Made by a program: the position numbers and the translations under genes. DNA of 45,377 bases. It comes from Candidatus Cloacimonadota bacterium (GTDB lineage Bacteria; Cloacimonadota; Cloacimonadia; Cloacimonadales; TCS61). The stretch is from assembly GCA_016935235.1 (NCBI GenBank), contig JAFGRJ010000124.1:1-45377 (forward strand), read 5' to 3'. The notes under the pieces are model-generated. The model was not told the origin of the DNA, ran no database searches, and saw nothing but the letters and a program-made list of their open reading frames with translations. Positions 18,278 to 28,446 of this stretch are shown piece by piece (within the stretch, counting starts at the first letter, position 1; each line of letters opens with the position of its first letter).

Positions 18278-19345
18278 TCAGTTATTGACTTTCTCGTTCT
18301 TATAAGCTAATTTCACTGCCTCGATGAATTCATCGATTTCACCGGCAAGAATGGAATTAAGTTTATACGATGTCAAATTTATTCTGTGATCGGTAACGCG
18401 GGATTGCGGGAAATTGTAGGTCCTGATCTTGGCGCTGCGGTCACCTGTACCAACCTGTGCCCGGCGGGAACGGGCAATCTCGGCTTCTTTCCTGGAAATC
18501 TCGATATCCAGAAGTCTGGAGCGCAAAACCTTGAGGGCTTTGTTTTTATTCTTTAACTGTGATTTCTCATCCTGGCATGTTACTACCAGCCCGGAAGGAA
18601 GGTGGGTTATCCGTACCGCGGAATCAGTTGTATTAACACTCTGGCCACCATGTCCGGTAGAACGGTAGACATCTATTTTCAGGTCCTTCTCATCGATCTC
18701 CACCTCAACTTCGTCTGCTTCCGGCAGAACTGCAACGCTGACGGCGGAAGTGTGAATACGTCCCTGGGATTCGGTTTCCGGAACTCTTTGTACGCGATGC
18801 ACTCCACTTTCAAAGCGCATGGTGCCATATACGTTTTCTCCTGTGAGTGAAAAAATAATTTCCTTGAATCCTCCCACTCCTGTGGGATTGGATGATATAA
18901 CCGTAAGACGCCAGCCCTTCTTTTCAGCGAAGTAGGAATACATCCGGTAAAGGTCGGAAACGAACAGTGCTGCTTCCTCTCCTCCTGTACCAGCACGGAT
19001 CTCCATGATTACGTCCTTTTCGTCATTGGGGTCTCTGGGAAGAAGCAACCCCTTCAGTTTCTCCGTCGCTTCGTTCAGAGTATCCCGAAGTTCACGAATC
19101 TCTTCCTCCGCCAGGTCGATCAATTCCTGATCCTCTTCGGTCTTGATCAGCTTCAGATTATCTTCTATTCTGGAATTTATTTCAGAAATTCCTTCATAGC
19201 ATTTGAGAATTTCTTCCAGTTCCCTGAAACGGCGACTTATTCTGCGATAATAACGCTGATCGGCTATATTGGCCGGATTGCAGATCTTTTCACGCAATTG
19301 ATCGTATTCCAATTGCATGTCATTTATTTTCTTGATGTTAATCAT
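18278..19345 (-). CDS. prfA: Peptide chain release factor 1
   Basis: '[22 protein letters not shown]', '[18 protein letters not shown]', '[16 protein letters not shown]'. Confidence 0.95.
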   Translation of the reverse strand: MINIKKINDMQLEYDQLREKICNPANIADQRYYRRISRRFRELEEILKCYEGISEINSRIEDNLKLIKTEEDQELIDLAEEEIRELRDTLNEATEKLKGLLLPRDPNDEKDVIMEIRAGTGGEEAALFVSDLYRMYSYFAEKKGWRLTVISSNPTGVGGFKEIIFSLTGENVYGTMRFESGVHRVQRVPETESQGRIHTSAVSVAVLPEADEVEVEIDEKDLKIDVYRSTGHGGQSVNTTDSAVRITHLPSGLVVTCQDEKSQLKNKNKALKVLRSRLLDIEISRKEAEIARSRRAQVGTGDRSAKIRTYNFPQSRVTDHRINLTSYKLNSILAGEIDEFIEAVKLAYKNEKVNN

Positions 19346-19350
19346 AGGAA

Positions 19351-20298
19351 TTAAAGATACTTGATCTTCTCCTGTGCTGCGGGTTCTATCTCAAGGGCGC
19401 ATTGCATAGCTATTACAGCCACTTCGACCTGCTTGTCATCAGGAGGTTGAGTGGTTATTTTCTGCAGGATAAGACCTGGTGCAGTGATAACCTTGACCAG
19501 AGGATGGTTGATATTACGGGAAGAAAGTTTTAACAATTCATAAGATAAGCCCGAGATCAGCGGTATCAGTAGAAGGTGATATCCCAGCCTGACGAATACC
19601 TGCGGATATCCCCAGAAAGCAGTTACCAGGGTGTCAACTATGGAGAATACAGCAATCGAGATAAGCAATACCAGAAAAATGAAACTGGTTCCGCAACGGG
19701 GATGCCTGGTCGTGAATCTCTGGATCTCTCCGGGAACAAGCCTGCAACCATTCTCATAAGCGTACACTGATTTATGTTCTGCTCCATGGTACTGGAAGAT
19801 TCTATTGATATCCTTAAGCTTGCTGATCAGCCAGATATATACAATGAAGAAGATGATACGGATTGATCCAGCCAGCAGATTGAAATAAAGGTTCCCTTTG
19901 CTCAACCGTAACCACTCGGTTAACTGGTAGGGAAGATAGGCAAAAAGGAGAAAAGCCAGTCCGAAAGCCAGCACGAAACTGAGGATTTCCTGGAATTTTT
20001 CCCTGCTGTCAGATTTTTTTATCTGCCTGTTTTTATCCTCGTTATCCATTTCATAGCGGGATACTGAAAAACTGAGGCTTTTGAAACCGATAATAAGCAT
20101 TTCCACAAGGGAAACAAATCCTCTGATCACCGGTAGAGCCAATATTCGCTTTTTCCTGGTAATGCTCTGGAATTTCTCCCGATGAACTTCTATCGTATCA
20201 TCCTTCCGCCTTACAGCAGTGGCTATGTAGTCAGGACCACGCATCATCACTCCCTCGATTACTGCCTGTCCCCCGATCTGAATTTCTTTCTTACTCAT
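19351..20298 (-). CDS. DUF1385 domain-containing membrane protein
   Basis: '[24 protein letters not shown]', '[15 protein letters not shown]', '[12 protein letters not shown]'. Confidence 0.92.
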   Translation of the reverse strand: MSKKEIQIGGQAVIEGVMMRGPDYIATAVRRKDDTIEVHREKFQSITRKKRILALPVIRGFVSLVEMLIIGFKSLSFSVSRYEMDNEDKNRQIKKSDSREKFQEILSFVLAFGLAFLLFAYLPYQLTEWLRLSKGNLYFNLLAGSIRIIFFIVYIWLISKLKDINRIFQYHGAEHKSVYAYENGCRLVPGEIQRFTTRHPRCGTSFIFLVLLISIAVFSIVDTLVTAFWGYPQVFVRLGYHLLLIPLISGLSYELLKLSSRNINHPLVKVITAPGLILQKITTQPPDDKQVEVAVIAMQCALEIEPAAQEKIKYL

Positions 20299-20308
20299 AA
20301 TGTCTTCT

Positions 20309-20351
20309 TAAAAAAAACGCACCACAAACCATATTGATGATTTTGTGGTGC
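20309..20351 (-). terminator. Rho-independent terminator downstream of rpmE
   Basis: On the minus strand: gcaccacaaa...tttgtggtgc followed by a T-rich run. Confidence 0.85.
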
Positions 20352-20367
20352 AAAAAGGTTTAAGATA

Positions 20368-20577
20368 CTAGTTATCGTTTTCTACACTGTATTTTTTATG
20401 GAATTTCTCTACCCGCCCAGCTTTGGCAACAGCTCTCTGTTTTCCTGTATAGAAAGGGTGGCACTCGGAACAAATCTCAACTTTCAGTTCGGAACTGGTG
20501 GATCTGGTTTCGAAAGTATTCCCGCAGGCACAGGTTACCTTAACTTTCTCATATTTGGGATGAATACCCTTTTTCAT
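20368..20577 (-). CDS. rpmE: 50S ribosomal protein L31 (Cys-containing, zinc-binding form)
   Basis: '[27 protein letters not shown]...[15 protein letters not shown]'. Confidence 0.96.
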   Translation of the reverse strand: MKKGIHPKYEKVKVTCACGNTFETRSTSSELKVEICSECHPFYTGKQRAVAKAGRVEKFHKKYSVENDN

Positions 20578-20668
20578 TTCATTTCTCCTGATTTTTACAA
20601 TTCATTAACAGCTTGATGCAGTTTTTTTTCTGCCATGCATACTGTCAATTATTTTGTAGATTCCGGGA

Positions 20669-21220
20669 TTATCTTATTAACATGGGATTACTTACTTTTT
20701 CTGCCATCTGTTTCCCGAAAAGAAGCTCGATCAGGGTAACAGCAAATTCCAGAACAGTGCCTGGACCGCGACTGGTTATGCAATTTCCGTCTACCACGAC
20801 CCTGTCGGCAATCAGGTCAGCATCGATCAATTTATCTGTCAGAGCAGGATGGACCGTAGCCTTCTTCCCCCTGAGTAAACCATGATGCTGCAGGACAACA
20901 ACCGGAGAAGCGCATATAGCAGCGTACAGCCGGTTGGACTTAGCCTGTTCCCGCAACAGCCTGGTCAAAGGTTCCGAATCCCGTAAATATTCTGCACCAG
21001 GCATTCCTCCGGGTAGAGCGATAAGGTCATATTTTTCCCCGAGACAGTCTGTCAGTTTCCTGTCTGCGGTTATCTTCAGGCCCCGGGAGGCAGTTATCTG
21101 CAGGCCCTGGACTGAAGCAATTGTCACTTCCGCCCCGGCCCGGCGTAATGTGTCTACTATGCCGACGATTTCAATATCCTCGGAACCATTGGCAACCGGG
21201 ACAAGCACTTTTTTTCTCAT
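20669..21220 (-). CDS. DJ-1/PfpI family protein
   Basis: 'KVLVPVANGSEDIEIVGIVDTLRRAGAEVTIASV', 'ALPGGMPGAEYL', nucleophile elbow 'AAICASPVVVL'; start trimmed from 21280. Confidence 0.92.
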   Translation of the reverse strand: MRKKVLVPVANGSEDIEIVGIVDTLRRAGAEVTIASVQGLQITASRGLKITADRKLTDCLGEKYDLIALPGGMPGAEYLRDSEPLTRLLREQAKSNRLYAAICASPVVVLQHHGLLRGKKATVHPALTDKLIDADLIADRVVVDGNCITSRGPGTVLEFAVTLIELLFGKQMAEKVSNPMLIR

Positions 21221-21416
21221 CAGTACCCTCCTCACTGAAACTGCCTGAAAATACGGGCAGGCAGTCTGATAAAATAACATTTTTCGAAAGGAATACCAGG
21301 ATTAAAGAAAGAAACAATCTATTTCATCGAGTTTTTATTATGCTCATGTCTGAGGTGATTAATGTAACTGACAGACTGTCCCTGCATGGCTGGGGATGTT
21401 GCTACTCCAGAGGTTA

Positions 21417-22490
21417 TCATTCATCCAGGTCAATCAGCCGGTAGGATTTGTTTCCCAGGTTGATCTTGCTGGCATATTCGATCTGATTTTTCCCACTGAC
21501 GGAATTCACCTGCAGAAAGGTGTCATCACTCTTGTAATGTTTATCAACAAGGTCATGGCTGGCTTTTTCAATGGCAACGATGTCGGTTGATGCCAGAATG
21601 CATATATCTTCCATGAAGGGGGGGCGGGAGCGGCTGCTGCAGTCACAGTGAGTTGTGATATTTGCCAGTACGTTTATATAGACAGTATTGTAGTTATCAG
21701 ACACTCCTTTGGCATATTCCACCAGCCTCTCCAGGAATACACTGCGGGAAGTGCTGTTCCAGGGGACACCGAAAGCTCGCACCGGGCATATACCTATACA
21801 GGTTCCGCAGCCGATGCACTTATCAGGATCTATGACCAGGGGGTTAAGAGAGATGGCATTTCCGGGGCACTGGTCGACACAGATACCACACAGGATACAA
21901 GCATCGGGATTATAGACGGGGATAGTGGAAGCGTGCAAAGCCATTTTCCCGGCGATTGAAGCCAGCCCCATGGAGGTATTCTTGATGGCACCCCCGAATC
22001 CGCTCAACCCGTGACCCTTGAAATGAGAAAAAATTATGAAACTGTCATAATCATCCATGTGACTGCCTACTTTGATCTCGTGGTAGTGGTTCAGGTTGAC
22101 CGGAATAACCTTTTCTCCTTCAGAATCGAGGATGTCAATAGGAGCAAAATCAAAACCATGATCAATGGCCAGCTTGATATGACTATCAGTATACCTTCTT
22201 TTTCCTACATAGAGGACATTAGTCTCCACCAGAGTAGCATCCAGTTTCAGCACCAGGTCCTTCACCAGTTCCGGTTTCAGATAGGTCTCATTCCCTTCCT
22301 CTCCGAAATGCACCTTTATGGCAACCTTGCCCGTAACTTCTGCAGATATTTTCTCAAATACCTTCAGTACGCCCTCAGGAGAAATATCACTGGTAAAAAA
22401 TACTTCCGCGGGTTCAGGTTTTTCCACTCCGATAAGCAGCAGAAAAAACAGCACACAAATGATCATAACAACAATAGTAAGATTCTTCAT
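21417..22490 (-). CDS. DUF362 domain-containing protein with 2x4Fe-4S motifs and N-terminal signal/anchor
   Basis: 'VAIKVHFGEEGNETYLKPELV', 'FKGHGLSGFGGAIKNTSMG', 'CILCGICVDQCPGNAI', 'CIGCGTCIGICPVRAF'. Confidence 0.9.
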   Translation of the reverse strand: MKNLTIVVMIICVLFFLLLIGVEKPEPAEVFFTSDISPEGVLKVFEKISAEVTGKVAIKVHFGEEGNETYLKPELVKDLVLKLDATLVETNVLYVGKRRYTDSHIKLAIDHGFDFAPIDILDSEGEKVIPVNLNHYHEIKVGSHMDDYDSFIIFSHFKGHGLSGFGGAIKNTSMGLASIAGKMALHASTIPVYNPDACILCGICVDQCPGNAISLNPLVIDPDKCIGCGTCIGICPVRAFGVPWNSTSRSVFLERLVEYAKGVSDNYNTVYINVLANITTHCDCSSRSRPPFMEDICILASTDIVAIEKASHDLVDKHYKSDDTFLQVNSVSGKNQIEYASKINLGNKSYRLIDLDE

Positions 22491-22553
22491 ATTGTCTCTC
22501 TTACCTTTTTAACAAAGATATAAGGTATTACCTCGGGAATTTTCTGTTCTCCA

Positions 22554-22886
22554 TCAAGGCTGGGAAAATTCCTCCTCAAGCCGGGTGAGTTTAAAAATCA
22601 CGGGGCGGAAACCGTCAGTGCAACAGGTAAGGGCAGTACCCTTCTCCTTCATCCATTCCAGATCCCCTCCGCTCATCACTGCAACCAGTTCCCGGTGAAT
22701 ATCCACCCATGCCCAGGCACAGAATCCGGGAGGCATGGTGTTGGCATTTTCCACCAGGAATTGCTGTCCCTCGTTGAATAGCTCGCAGGGTCCAAAACCC
22801 CTGTTCCGGTAATTGTCATTGAGGTAAAGTTCGATGAGATCAGGAGAAATTGTGCGTTTGACCACTGTGATCAGGCATTTATGCAT
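22554..22886 (-). CDS. TIGR04076-like family protein
   Basis: 'GPCELFNEGQQF...PPGFCAWAWVDIHRELVAVMSGGDLEWMKEKGTALTCCTDGFRPVIFKL' pattern. Confidence 0.75.
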   Translation of the reverse strand: MHKCLITVVKRTISPDLIELYLNDNYRNRGFGPCELFNEGQQFLVENANTMPPGFCAWAWVDIHRELVAVMSGGDLEWMKEKGTALTCCTDGFRPVIFKLTRLEEEFSQP

Positions 22887-23607
22887 GCAATTTCCTCTTC
22901 CAGTTGATTATGCTGCGGATATTGGTGTTAATGCGGCGAACAATCTGCAGGCGCATCCTGCTTTCTTCCTGCAGTGCTGTAGATATGTTTTTCTGGAGAG
23001 CAGCCCAGAGCAGGGCTATCAGGAGCAGTAATCCAGCAGAGGAATATATTTCCACGAAGCAGAGGAAATTGAACAGGGCATGAGAAATAATGGCGAGGAT
23101 GAGTCCAGTCAGGATTATGCCTTTCTTTTTATCAGAGGGAAGAAATTTTACTTTACCCAGGGCGTGACCCCAGAAGCCAGAGAACAGGGCGTGACCGGGT
23201 ACAGAAAGCAGGGAGCGGATCAGTACCACGTTGGAAAGGAGTTGCCTGGACACTTCGCTTACCCGGTACAGGTAGATGACATTTTCCAGTGAGGCAAAGC
23301 CCAGGGCAACAGCTGCTGCATAGATAATGCCATCCACTGGTTCATCGAAAGCCGGGTTGCTGAATAATCCTATCCTCACTGCCAGATATTTGGCGCTTTC
23401 TTCCAGAACGGGAGCGATAATCACTGCTCCCAGCAGATAGTTGAGTTTTAAAGGTAACTGGATAATGATAACGAGCAGAGCGGTCAGAATGCCCAGGAAA
23501 TAGGCTTTTATCAGCAATTTCTGCGGTTCTGGACGTAATTTGTCTTTTCGGATAAAATAAAGCAGCCAGTATATTCCGGGAGCAAAACCAAGGATCAGGT
23601 AGAACAT
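22879..23607 (-). CDS. PrsW family intramembrane metalloprotease
   Basis: Multi-TM; 'APVLEESAKYLAVRIGL' (EExxK), 'FDEPVDGIIYAAAVALGFASLENVIYLY'. Confidence 0.88.
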   Translation of the reverse strand: MFYLILGFAPGIYWLLYFIRKDKLRPEPQKLLIKAYFLGILTALLVIIIQLPLKLNYLLGAVIIAPVLEESAKYLAVRIGLFSNPAFDEPVDGIIYAAAVALGFASLENVIYLYRVSEVSRQLLSNVVLIRSLLSVPGHALFSGFWGHALGKVKFLPSDKKKGIILTGLILAIISHALFNFLCFVEIYSSAGLLLLIALLWAALQKNISTALQEESRMRLQIVRRINTNIRSIINWKRKLHA

Positions 23608-23610
23608 TCT

Positions 23611-23889
23611 TTACTCTCTGCTGAGATAGTAATTCTTACCAATGGCGCGTTTTATATCCAGTATCGTTTCATTGTCACGGAACATGTATTCTTCCAGCAG
23701 CAGATATTCCTCGTTATCGATTCTGCCATGATATCTGAACTGAAGCTCCTTCCAGTGGTGCTGATTCTGGATGTGTTCTGTATCGAGAACAAAATACTCC
23801 TTACAGATATCGCCCTCGATATTATCCAGTCGACAGGGGAATCTTTTTTTACTGGCGAGAATTTTTCTTATTACTTCCTGATCTGTCAT
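23611..23889 (-). CDS. Hypothetical protein (92 aa)
   Basis: ORF between prsW-like gene and oxidoreductase; overlaps the upstream gene by 41 nt. Confidence 0.5.
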   Translation of the reverse strand: MTDQEVIRKILASKKRFPCRLDNIEGDICKEYFVLDTEHIQNQHHWKELQFRYHGRIDNEEYLLLEEYMFRDNETILDIKRAIGKNYYLSRE

Positions 23890-25144
23890 TCTCGTATTGA
23901 TGGATTAATTCCTCAGCAGTCTGCCAGCCGTGAGCTGTGGCATAGATGATGGAACGGGTGTGGCCGGAGCAGTCCCCGCTGAAGTAAAGATGCGGGATTT
24001 TCTGGTTACAGAGGCGGTTGGAGTAGAATTTAACTTCCGGAGCATAAACCAGATTATCATCATTGGCGATTCCGGGTATAACTGATTTCAGGTTTTCAAT
24101 GAAATCGATGATACTCTCGATAATCCTTCTGGGGAAAGCCAGATTTATATCGCCGAGAATATACTGGTTTTCCGGCAAGGTCGGCTGTACACGGTAAAGG
24201 TTCTTTGTTCGTTTGGAACTTTTGAAATTGGCATAGGTCTGTAGAATAACTTTGTCCTTGCCAGCCAGGATATTGCTCAGCTTGGCAATATAGGAGCCGT
24301 ATCCGATCGGATCATTGAAAGGTTGGGTCAGCTGGATAGTGGTAAGAACAGCGAAATTCGTATTATTGCTTTTTTCTTTGATTTTGGAATGACCATTCAC
24401 TGTAACGAAATCCTCGTAATGTTCTGTCACTACATAACCGGAAGGGTTATTGCAGAAGGTTCTCACCATATATCCGGTCCTGCTTTTATAGCGCACCTTG
24501 AATTCATACATTTCCTGGTTCAGGTCTGCTACGATATGGTCGGGGAGCTCATATCTTATCCCAAGGTCAACTTTGGTGTTGTCGGTTATCACTTCGGGGA
24601 AACGGGTGATAATTTTTTTAACCAGGTTATGTCCGCTGCGCCCTACAGACACGATCACCTGATCGAAGGCAAATTCCTGGTCAATGATGACCTTGTTTGC
24701 TTTGATAGCTATTTCTTGAACCGGGTGGTTGAAATGGAAATGAATGGCGGGATTACTGCTGTATTCCTTGTAAATGTTGAGCAACACTTCTTTGAGTTGG
24801 TCGGTGCCGATGTGATAGAAATCACTGACAACCGGTTGGAATCCTTTTTCATAGAATTTGTTATAGTATTCTTTTTTTTGGAAGGAGCTGCCTGTTTCGT
24901 ATTTTTTTTCTTCTGTCTTGCTTATATAGAAATCCACAAGTTTTTTCTGCAGTTCAAGATCGAGATCCAGATCACCGCCCATATCACGTGAAACGAACAG
25001 CTTGCCATCTGCCCTGATTCCCGAGATGCTGGAAGAAAAAATATCCTTGCTTTTCTCGAATATGTGTATTTCGGGTGCAATCTCCTTGATTCTCTCAACG
25101 AAACCGATGGAAGAAGCTCCAAAGCCAATAATTCCTATTTTCAT
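23849..25144 (-). CDS. FAD-dependent oxidoreductase
   Basis: N-terminal dinucleotide-binding 'MKIGIIGFGASSIGFVERIKE'; 'LYFSGDCSGHTRSIIYATAHGWQTAEEL'. Confidence 0.8.
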   Translation of the reverse strand: MKIGIIGFGASSIGFVERIKEIAPEIHIFEKSKDIFSSSISGIRADGKLFVSRDMGGDLDLDLELQKKLVDFYISKTEEKKYETGSSFQKKEYYNKFYEKGFQPVVSDFYHIGTDQLKEVLLNIYKEYSSNPAIHFHFNHPVQEIAIKANKVIIDQEFAFDQVIVSVGRSGHNLVKKIITRFPEVITDNTKVDLGIRYELPDHIVADLNQEMYEFKVRYKSRTGYMVRTFCNNPSGYVVTEHYEDFVTVNGHSKIKEKSNNTNFAVLTTIQLTQPFNDPIGYGSYIAKLSNILAGKDKVILQTYANFKSSKRTKNLYRVQPTLPENQYILGDINLAFPRRIIESIIDFIENLKSVIPGIANDDNLVYAPEVKFYSNRLCNQKIPHLYFSGDCSGHTRSIIYATAHGWQTAEELIHQYENDRSGSNKKNSRQ

Positions 25145-25173
25145 TTTATTGAATCTTTATTGGGCCCTGATGT

Positions 25174-26106
25174 TTAAAGAGATTTCAGTATTCTGGCGAC
25201 TTCTTCCACTTTGATGTTCATTTCTTTGGCGATTGCTTCGTTCTCCCAGCCGTTTTCAGCAAGCTTGGCCACCATTTTTTTCCGGAAATCCTCATCGCCA
25301 AAACCATCTGTAGAACGATAGGTTGTTTTTCTGACAGGAGTCTTGGTGGCAGGTTTTCTGTTCAGGAGAAAAATCATCAGAAAAATTATCAGGACGAGAA
25401 TCACCAGTATGATAATCCCCGTATATACATTCAGATGGGTTAATTTATCTACCAGCCGGTTGAAAATATTCCTGCTTGTCCTGGGGACATTACTCTCTGT
25501 TTTCTGTATTTGCTTTTCTGTTTCTTCGGGAGTTATAGGCTGTTCTTGCTGCTCCTTGTCATCAGTGACCTTATCTACGGCTGGCGGGGTTTTAACATCG
25601 GAAGTGCGTAATTTTTCGATAGCCTGTAAATGTTCCTTTGCTTTCTGGGTAAAACCGACCGTATTATAAAAATTTGCAAAACTCTGATGTTCGGCTATGG
25701 TTCTCGGATTACGGGTACTAAAGATGTCCAGAACCAGCTTGAACTCTTCCCGTTCCAGTTCCAGGCTTTCCAGATAGTATTTGGTTTGTTTCTTGGACAG
25801 GAAGGATTCATTCAGGGCTATAGTTATAATTAGATTATTATCATAGGGGTAGAAGGTGAAACTTTGCAGCAAGTTGCTGTCCGTCAGCTTCTGGTTCTGC
25901 ACGGATTCATTTTTGGCACAGTTTAATACCTCTATCTGTATATTGTACTGGTTCTCGATAATACTGTAGATGGGTTTCTGATCAAAGACAAGAACAGTCC
26001 GGTCAATTTCTCCGTAATCTCTATGATAGATTTTGTTGAAATTTGCAGCAGTTAAGAGGTAGAAAGAAATCAGGAACAGTAAAATAATGGTGCCACTTTT
26101 TCTCAT
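25174..26106 (-). CDS. Hypothetical membrane protein: signal peptide, extracytoplasmic domain, TM helix and cytoplasmic HTH-like tail
   Basis: 'MRKSGTIILLFLISFYLLTA'; TM 'VYTGIIILVILVLIIFLMIFLL'; tail 'ENGWENEAIAKEMNIKVEEVARILKSL'. Confidence 0.65.
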   Translation of the reverse strand: MRKSGTIILLFLISFYLLTAANFNKIYHRDYGEIDRTVLVFDQKPIYSIIENQYNIQIEVLNCAKNESVQNQKLTDSNLLQSFTFYPYDNNLIITIALNESFLSKKQTKYYLESLELEREEFKLVLDIFSTRNPRTIAEHQSFANFYNTVGFTQKAKEHLQAIEKLRTSDVKTPPAVDKVTDDKEQQEQPITPEETEKQIQKTESNVPRTSRNIFNRLVDKLTHLNVYTGIIILVILVLIIFLMIFLLNRKPATKTPVRKTTYRSTDGFGDEDFRKKMVAKLAENGWENEAIAKEMNIKVEEVARILKSL

Positions 26107-26188
26107 AATATACTCCAGTTCAAGATTTGAACGTATGCTTATTCTCTACAAGAAATTGAGATAATATATCTTTTGTCAATAATCCTTT

Positions 26189-26842
26189 TTACAGTCCGTT
26201 TAACCGTTTAAGCCTGGAGCGCACGAGATTGAGATTTCTCTGAAAAGTTTTGTTATCAGGGACCAGGCTTAGTGCCTGTTCCAGGTATTTATGGGCTTGC
26301 TGATAGTTTTTCAGTTTCATATGGACGTAGCCGGTATTATGAACTATATTGGGATCGAGGGGCTCATATTCCAGCGCCTTCTGCAGCTGTTCCAGTGCCT
26401 GTTGGTATTTCCTTGCTTCAAGCTCTCTCTGGGCACTGTCGGAAAGTTCCTGCGCGCGCACGTATTTTTCCCGGGCTACCACATCTTCCGCCCGTTCCAG
26501 GTATTTCGATATCATTTTGTTCTGGGGATTTTTATTGAGCAATTGCCGGTACACGGTCGCAACTTCTTTCCATTTGCGCTGTCGCAGCAGAACCTGCGCC
26601 AGGGTAAGGGACGATAGTTCATTATCTGGATATTCCTGGAATAATTTCCTCAGATATTCCTCCGCCTCCGGAAATTTCTTCAGGGCAGTAAGGGCTAGAG
26701 CCAGATTGAAGGTGTTCTCGGGGGTGGGAGCAATAAGCAGGGCTTTCCGAAATAAATGGAGAGCCCGTTCGAATTGGCCCCGGGAAAGATAGCGCTGCCC
26801 CCTGAGCTGCAGTTTCTTCCTTGCAGGGAAAAGGACGATCAT
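26189..26842 (-). CDS. Tetratricopeptide repeat protein
   Basis: Repeated TPR units 'RGQFERALHLFRKALLIAPTPENTFNLALALTALKKFPEAEEYLRKLF', 'KYQQALEQLQKALEYEPLDPNIVHNTGYVHMKLKNYQQAHKYLEQALSLVP'. Confidence 0.88.
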   Translation of the reverse strand: MIVLFPARKKLQLRGQRYLSRGQFERALHLFRKALLIAPTPENTFNLALALTALKKFPEAEEYLRKLFQEYPDNELSSLTLAQVLLRQRKWKEVATVYRQLLNKNPQNKMISKYLERAEDVVAREKYVRAQELSDSAQRELEARKYQQALEQLQKALEYEPLDPNIVHNTGYVHMKLKNYQQAHKYLEQALSLVPDNKTFQRNLNLVRSRLKRLNGL

Positions 26843-26845
26843 TTC

Positions 26846-27835
26846 CTATCTCATCTCAATAGCAGCCTTGGGACATACCTGATAACAGATTTCGCAACCG
26901 ACGCATTTGTCCAGATCGATCTTATGGATCTTCTTGGCTTCTCCGCTGATCGCTTGCACAGGGCATTTCTTAGCGCATACGGTGCAACCGATGCATTTGT
27001 CTTCCAGAATGACTGCTTTTTTGCGTTTTCCCGCCAGGGGATCGATTATTGCCAGGGTGGGACATACGGTTGCGCAGAGTCCGCAACTTACACACTTCTG
27101 ATAATCAATCACTGCCAGGTCCTCCACCATGCTGATCGCCTCAACAGGGCATTTCTTGACGCAAAGCCCGCAGCCTATGCAGGCGGTATTATTACCACAC
27201 CTTTTCCTGGCTTCAGCTCCCTTGTCGTGAGATGTGCAGAGTATGTGTACCTTTTTAGCATATGGCACCAGCTCGATCAGATGACGGGGGCAGGCTTTCA
27301 CACAGGCACCGCAGGCTGTGCATTTCTGGGGATCAATGATTCTCATGCCATTTTTATCCAGATGGATTGCATCGAATTTACAGGCATCGATACAGTCATT
27401 CTGAAACAGACAACCCCAGCTGCAGAGATTGGGACCTTCGGAAACCAGAACAGCTGCCTTGCAGGTTGGGATTCCCTGATAATGGTAGCGAAAGTATGTA
27501 TTGTTGTATCCACCACTCTGGCAGTGAATAACAGCCACCTTCTTCTCCATGCTGGCAGCCTTTATGCCCATGATGGCAGCTATCTGCTTCACTGCTTTTT
27601 CCCCGCCGGGAGCACATTTATTGATCTCTTCGCCCTTACCGGCAATCGCTTCCGCGTAAGCAAAGCAACCGGGGTGACCACAGGCACCACAATTAGCTCC
27701 TGGTAGGATTTCATTGATAAGTTCTATCTTGGGATCGACCTCAACATGGAACTTCCGGGAAGCAAAAGCTAATCCCAGTCCGTAAAATAAACCCAGCACA
27801 CCAAGAGTGGCGATCGCATAAAGTATGATTGTCAT
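26846..27835 (-). CDS. rnfB: Electron transport complex subunit RnfB, extended multi-ferredoxin form
   Basis: N-terminal TM; 'CGACGHPGCFAYAEAI...CAPGG'; multiple CxxCxxCxxxCP motifs; next to rnfA. Confidence 0.94.
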   Translation of the reverse strand: MTIILYAIATLGVLGLFYGLGLAFASRKFHVEVDPKIELINEILPGANCGACGHPGCFAYAEAIAGKGEEINKCAPGGEKAVKQIAAIMGIKAASMEKKVAVIHCQSGGYNNTYFRYHYQGIPTCKAAVLVSEGPNLCSWGCLFQNDCIDACKFDAIHLDKNGMRIIDPQKCTACGACVKACPRHLIELVPYAKKVHILCTSHDKGAEARKRCGNNTACIGCGLCVKKCPVEAISMVEDLAVIDYQKCVSCGLCATVCPTLAIIDPLAGKRKKAVILEDKCIGCTVCAKKCPVQAISGEAKKIHKIDLDKCVGCEICYQVCPKAAIEMR

Positions 27836-27844
27836 GGTAACTCC

Positions 27845-28432
27845 CTAAAACTTTAAACCAGCAAATCCCTGAAAGGCGAGAGCCATGCAGCCGGCAATGA
27901 TCATGGCTATGGGTAGCCCCTTCATGGCTTTGGGCATTTCGGCTTTGTCGAGTTTTTCTCTTATACCAGCCATCAGAATTAATACCAGGGTGAACCCGAG
28001 TCCGGCAAAGAAACCATTCAGGATTGCTTCGATGAAGTTGAGCTTTTCATTTATATTCAGAAGGGCGACCCCCAGGACGGCGCAGTTGGTAGTGATCAGG
28101 GGCAGATAAACACCCAGTGCCTTGTACAAAGCCGGTGCGGTTTTCTGGATGATCATTTCTACCAGTTGTACCAGGGAGGCTATGGTCAGGATGAAGGCGA
28201 TTGTCTGCAGGAATTCGATCTGCAGGGGAATCAGGAGATAAGACTGAATAAGCCAGGTAAAAGTTGATGCCATCGTCATGACAAATATGACAGCCATGCC
28301 CATGCCGAGTGCAGAATCGAGTTTTTTGGAAACTCCGATGTAAGGACACAAGCCAAGAAAACGCATGAGAACGAAATTCTTGACCAGTATGGCTGCAATA
28401 GCCAGGGAAAAAATCTTGCTCATGAATTCCAT
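27845..28432 (-). CDS. rnfA: Electron transport complex subunit RnfA
   Basis: 'NFVLMRFLGLCPYIGVSKKLDSALGMGMAVIFVMTMAS', 'TTNCAVLGVALLN'. Confidence 0.95.
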   Translation of the reverse strand: MEFMSKIFSLAIAAILVKNFVLMRFLGLCPYIGVSKKLDSALGMGMAVIFVMTMASTFTWLIQSYLLIPLQIEFLQTIAFILTIASLVQLVEMIIQKTAPALYKALGVYLPLITTNCAVLGVALLNINEKLNFIEAILNGFFAGLGFTLVLILMAGIREKLDKAEMPKAMKGLPIAMIIAGCMALAFQGFAGLKF

Positions 28433-28446
28433 CTATCTTCTCCGCT

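Noticed and set aside
26756-27706. 316-aa plus-strand ORF opposite rnfB
   Set aside because: Antisense to a clear multi-cluster RnfB; composition looks like a shadow ORF and no domain is recognised.
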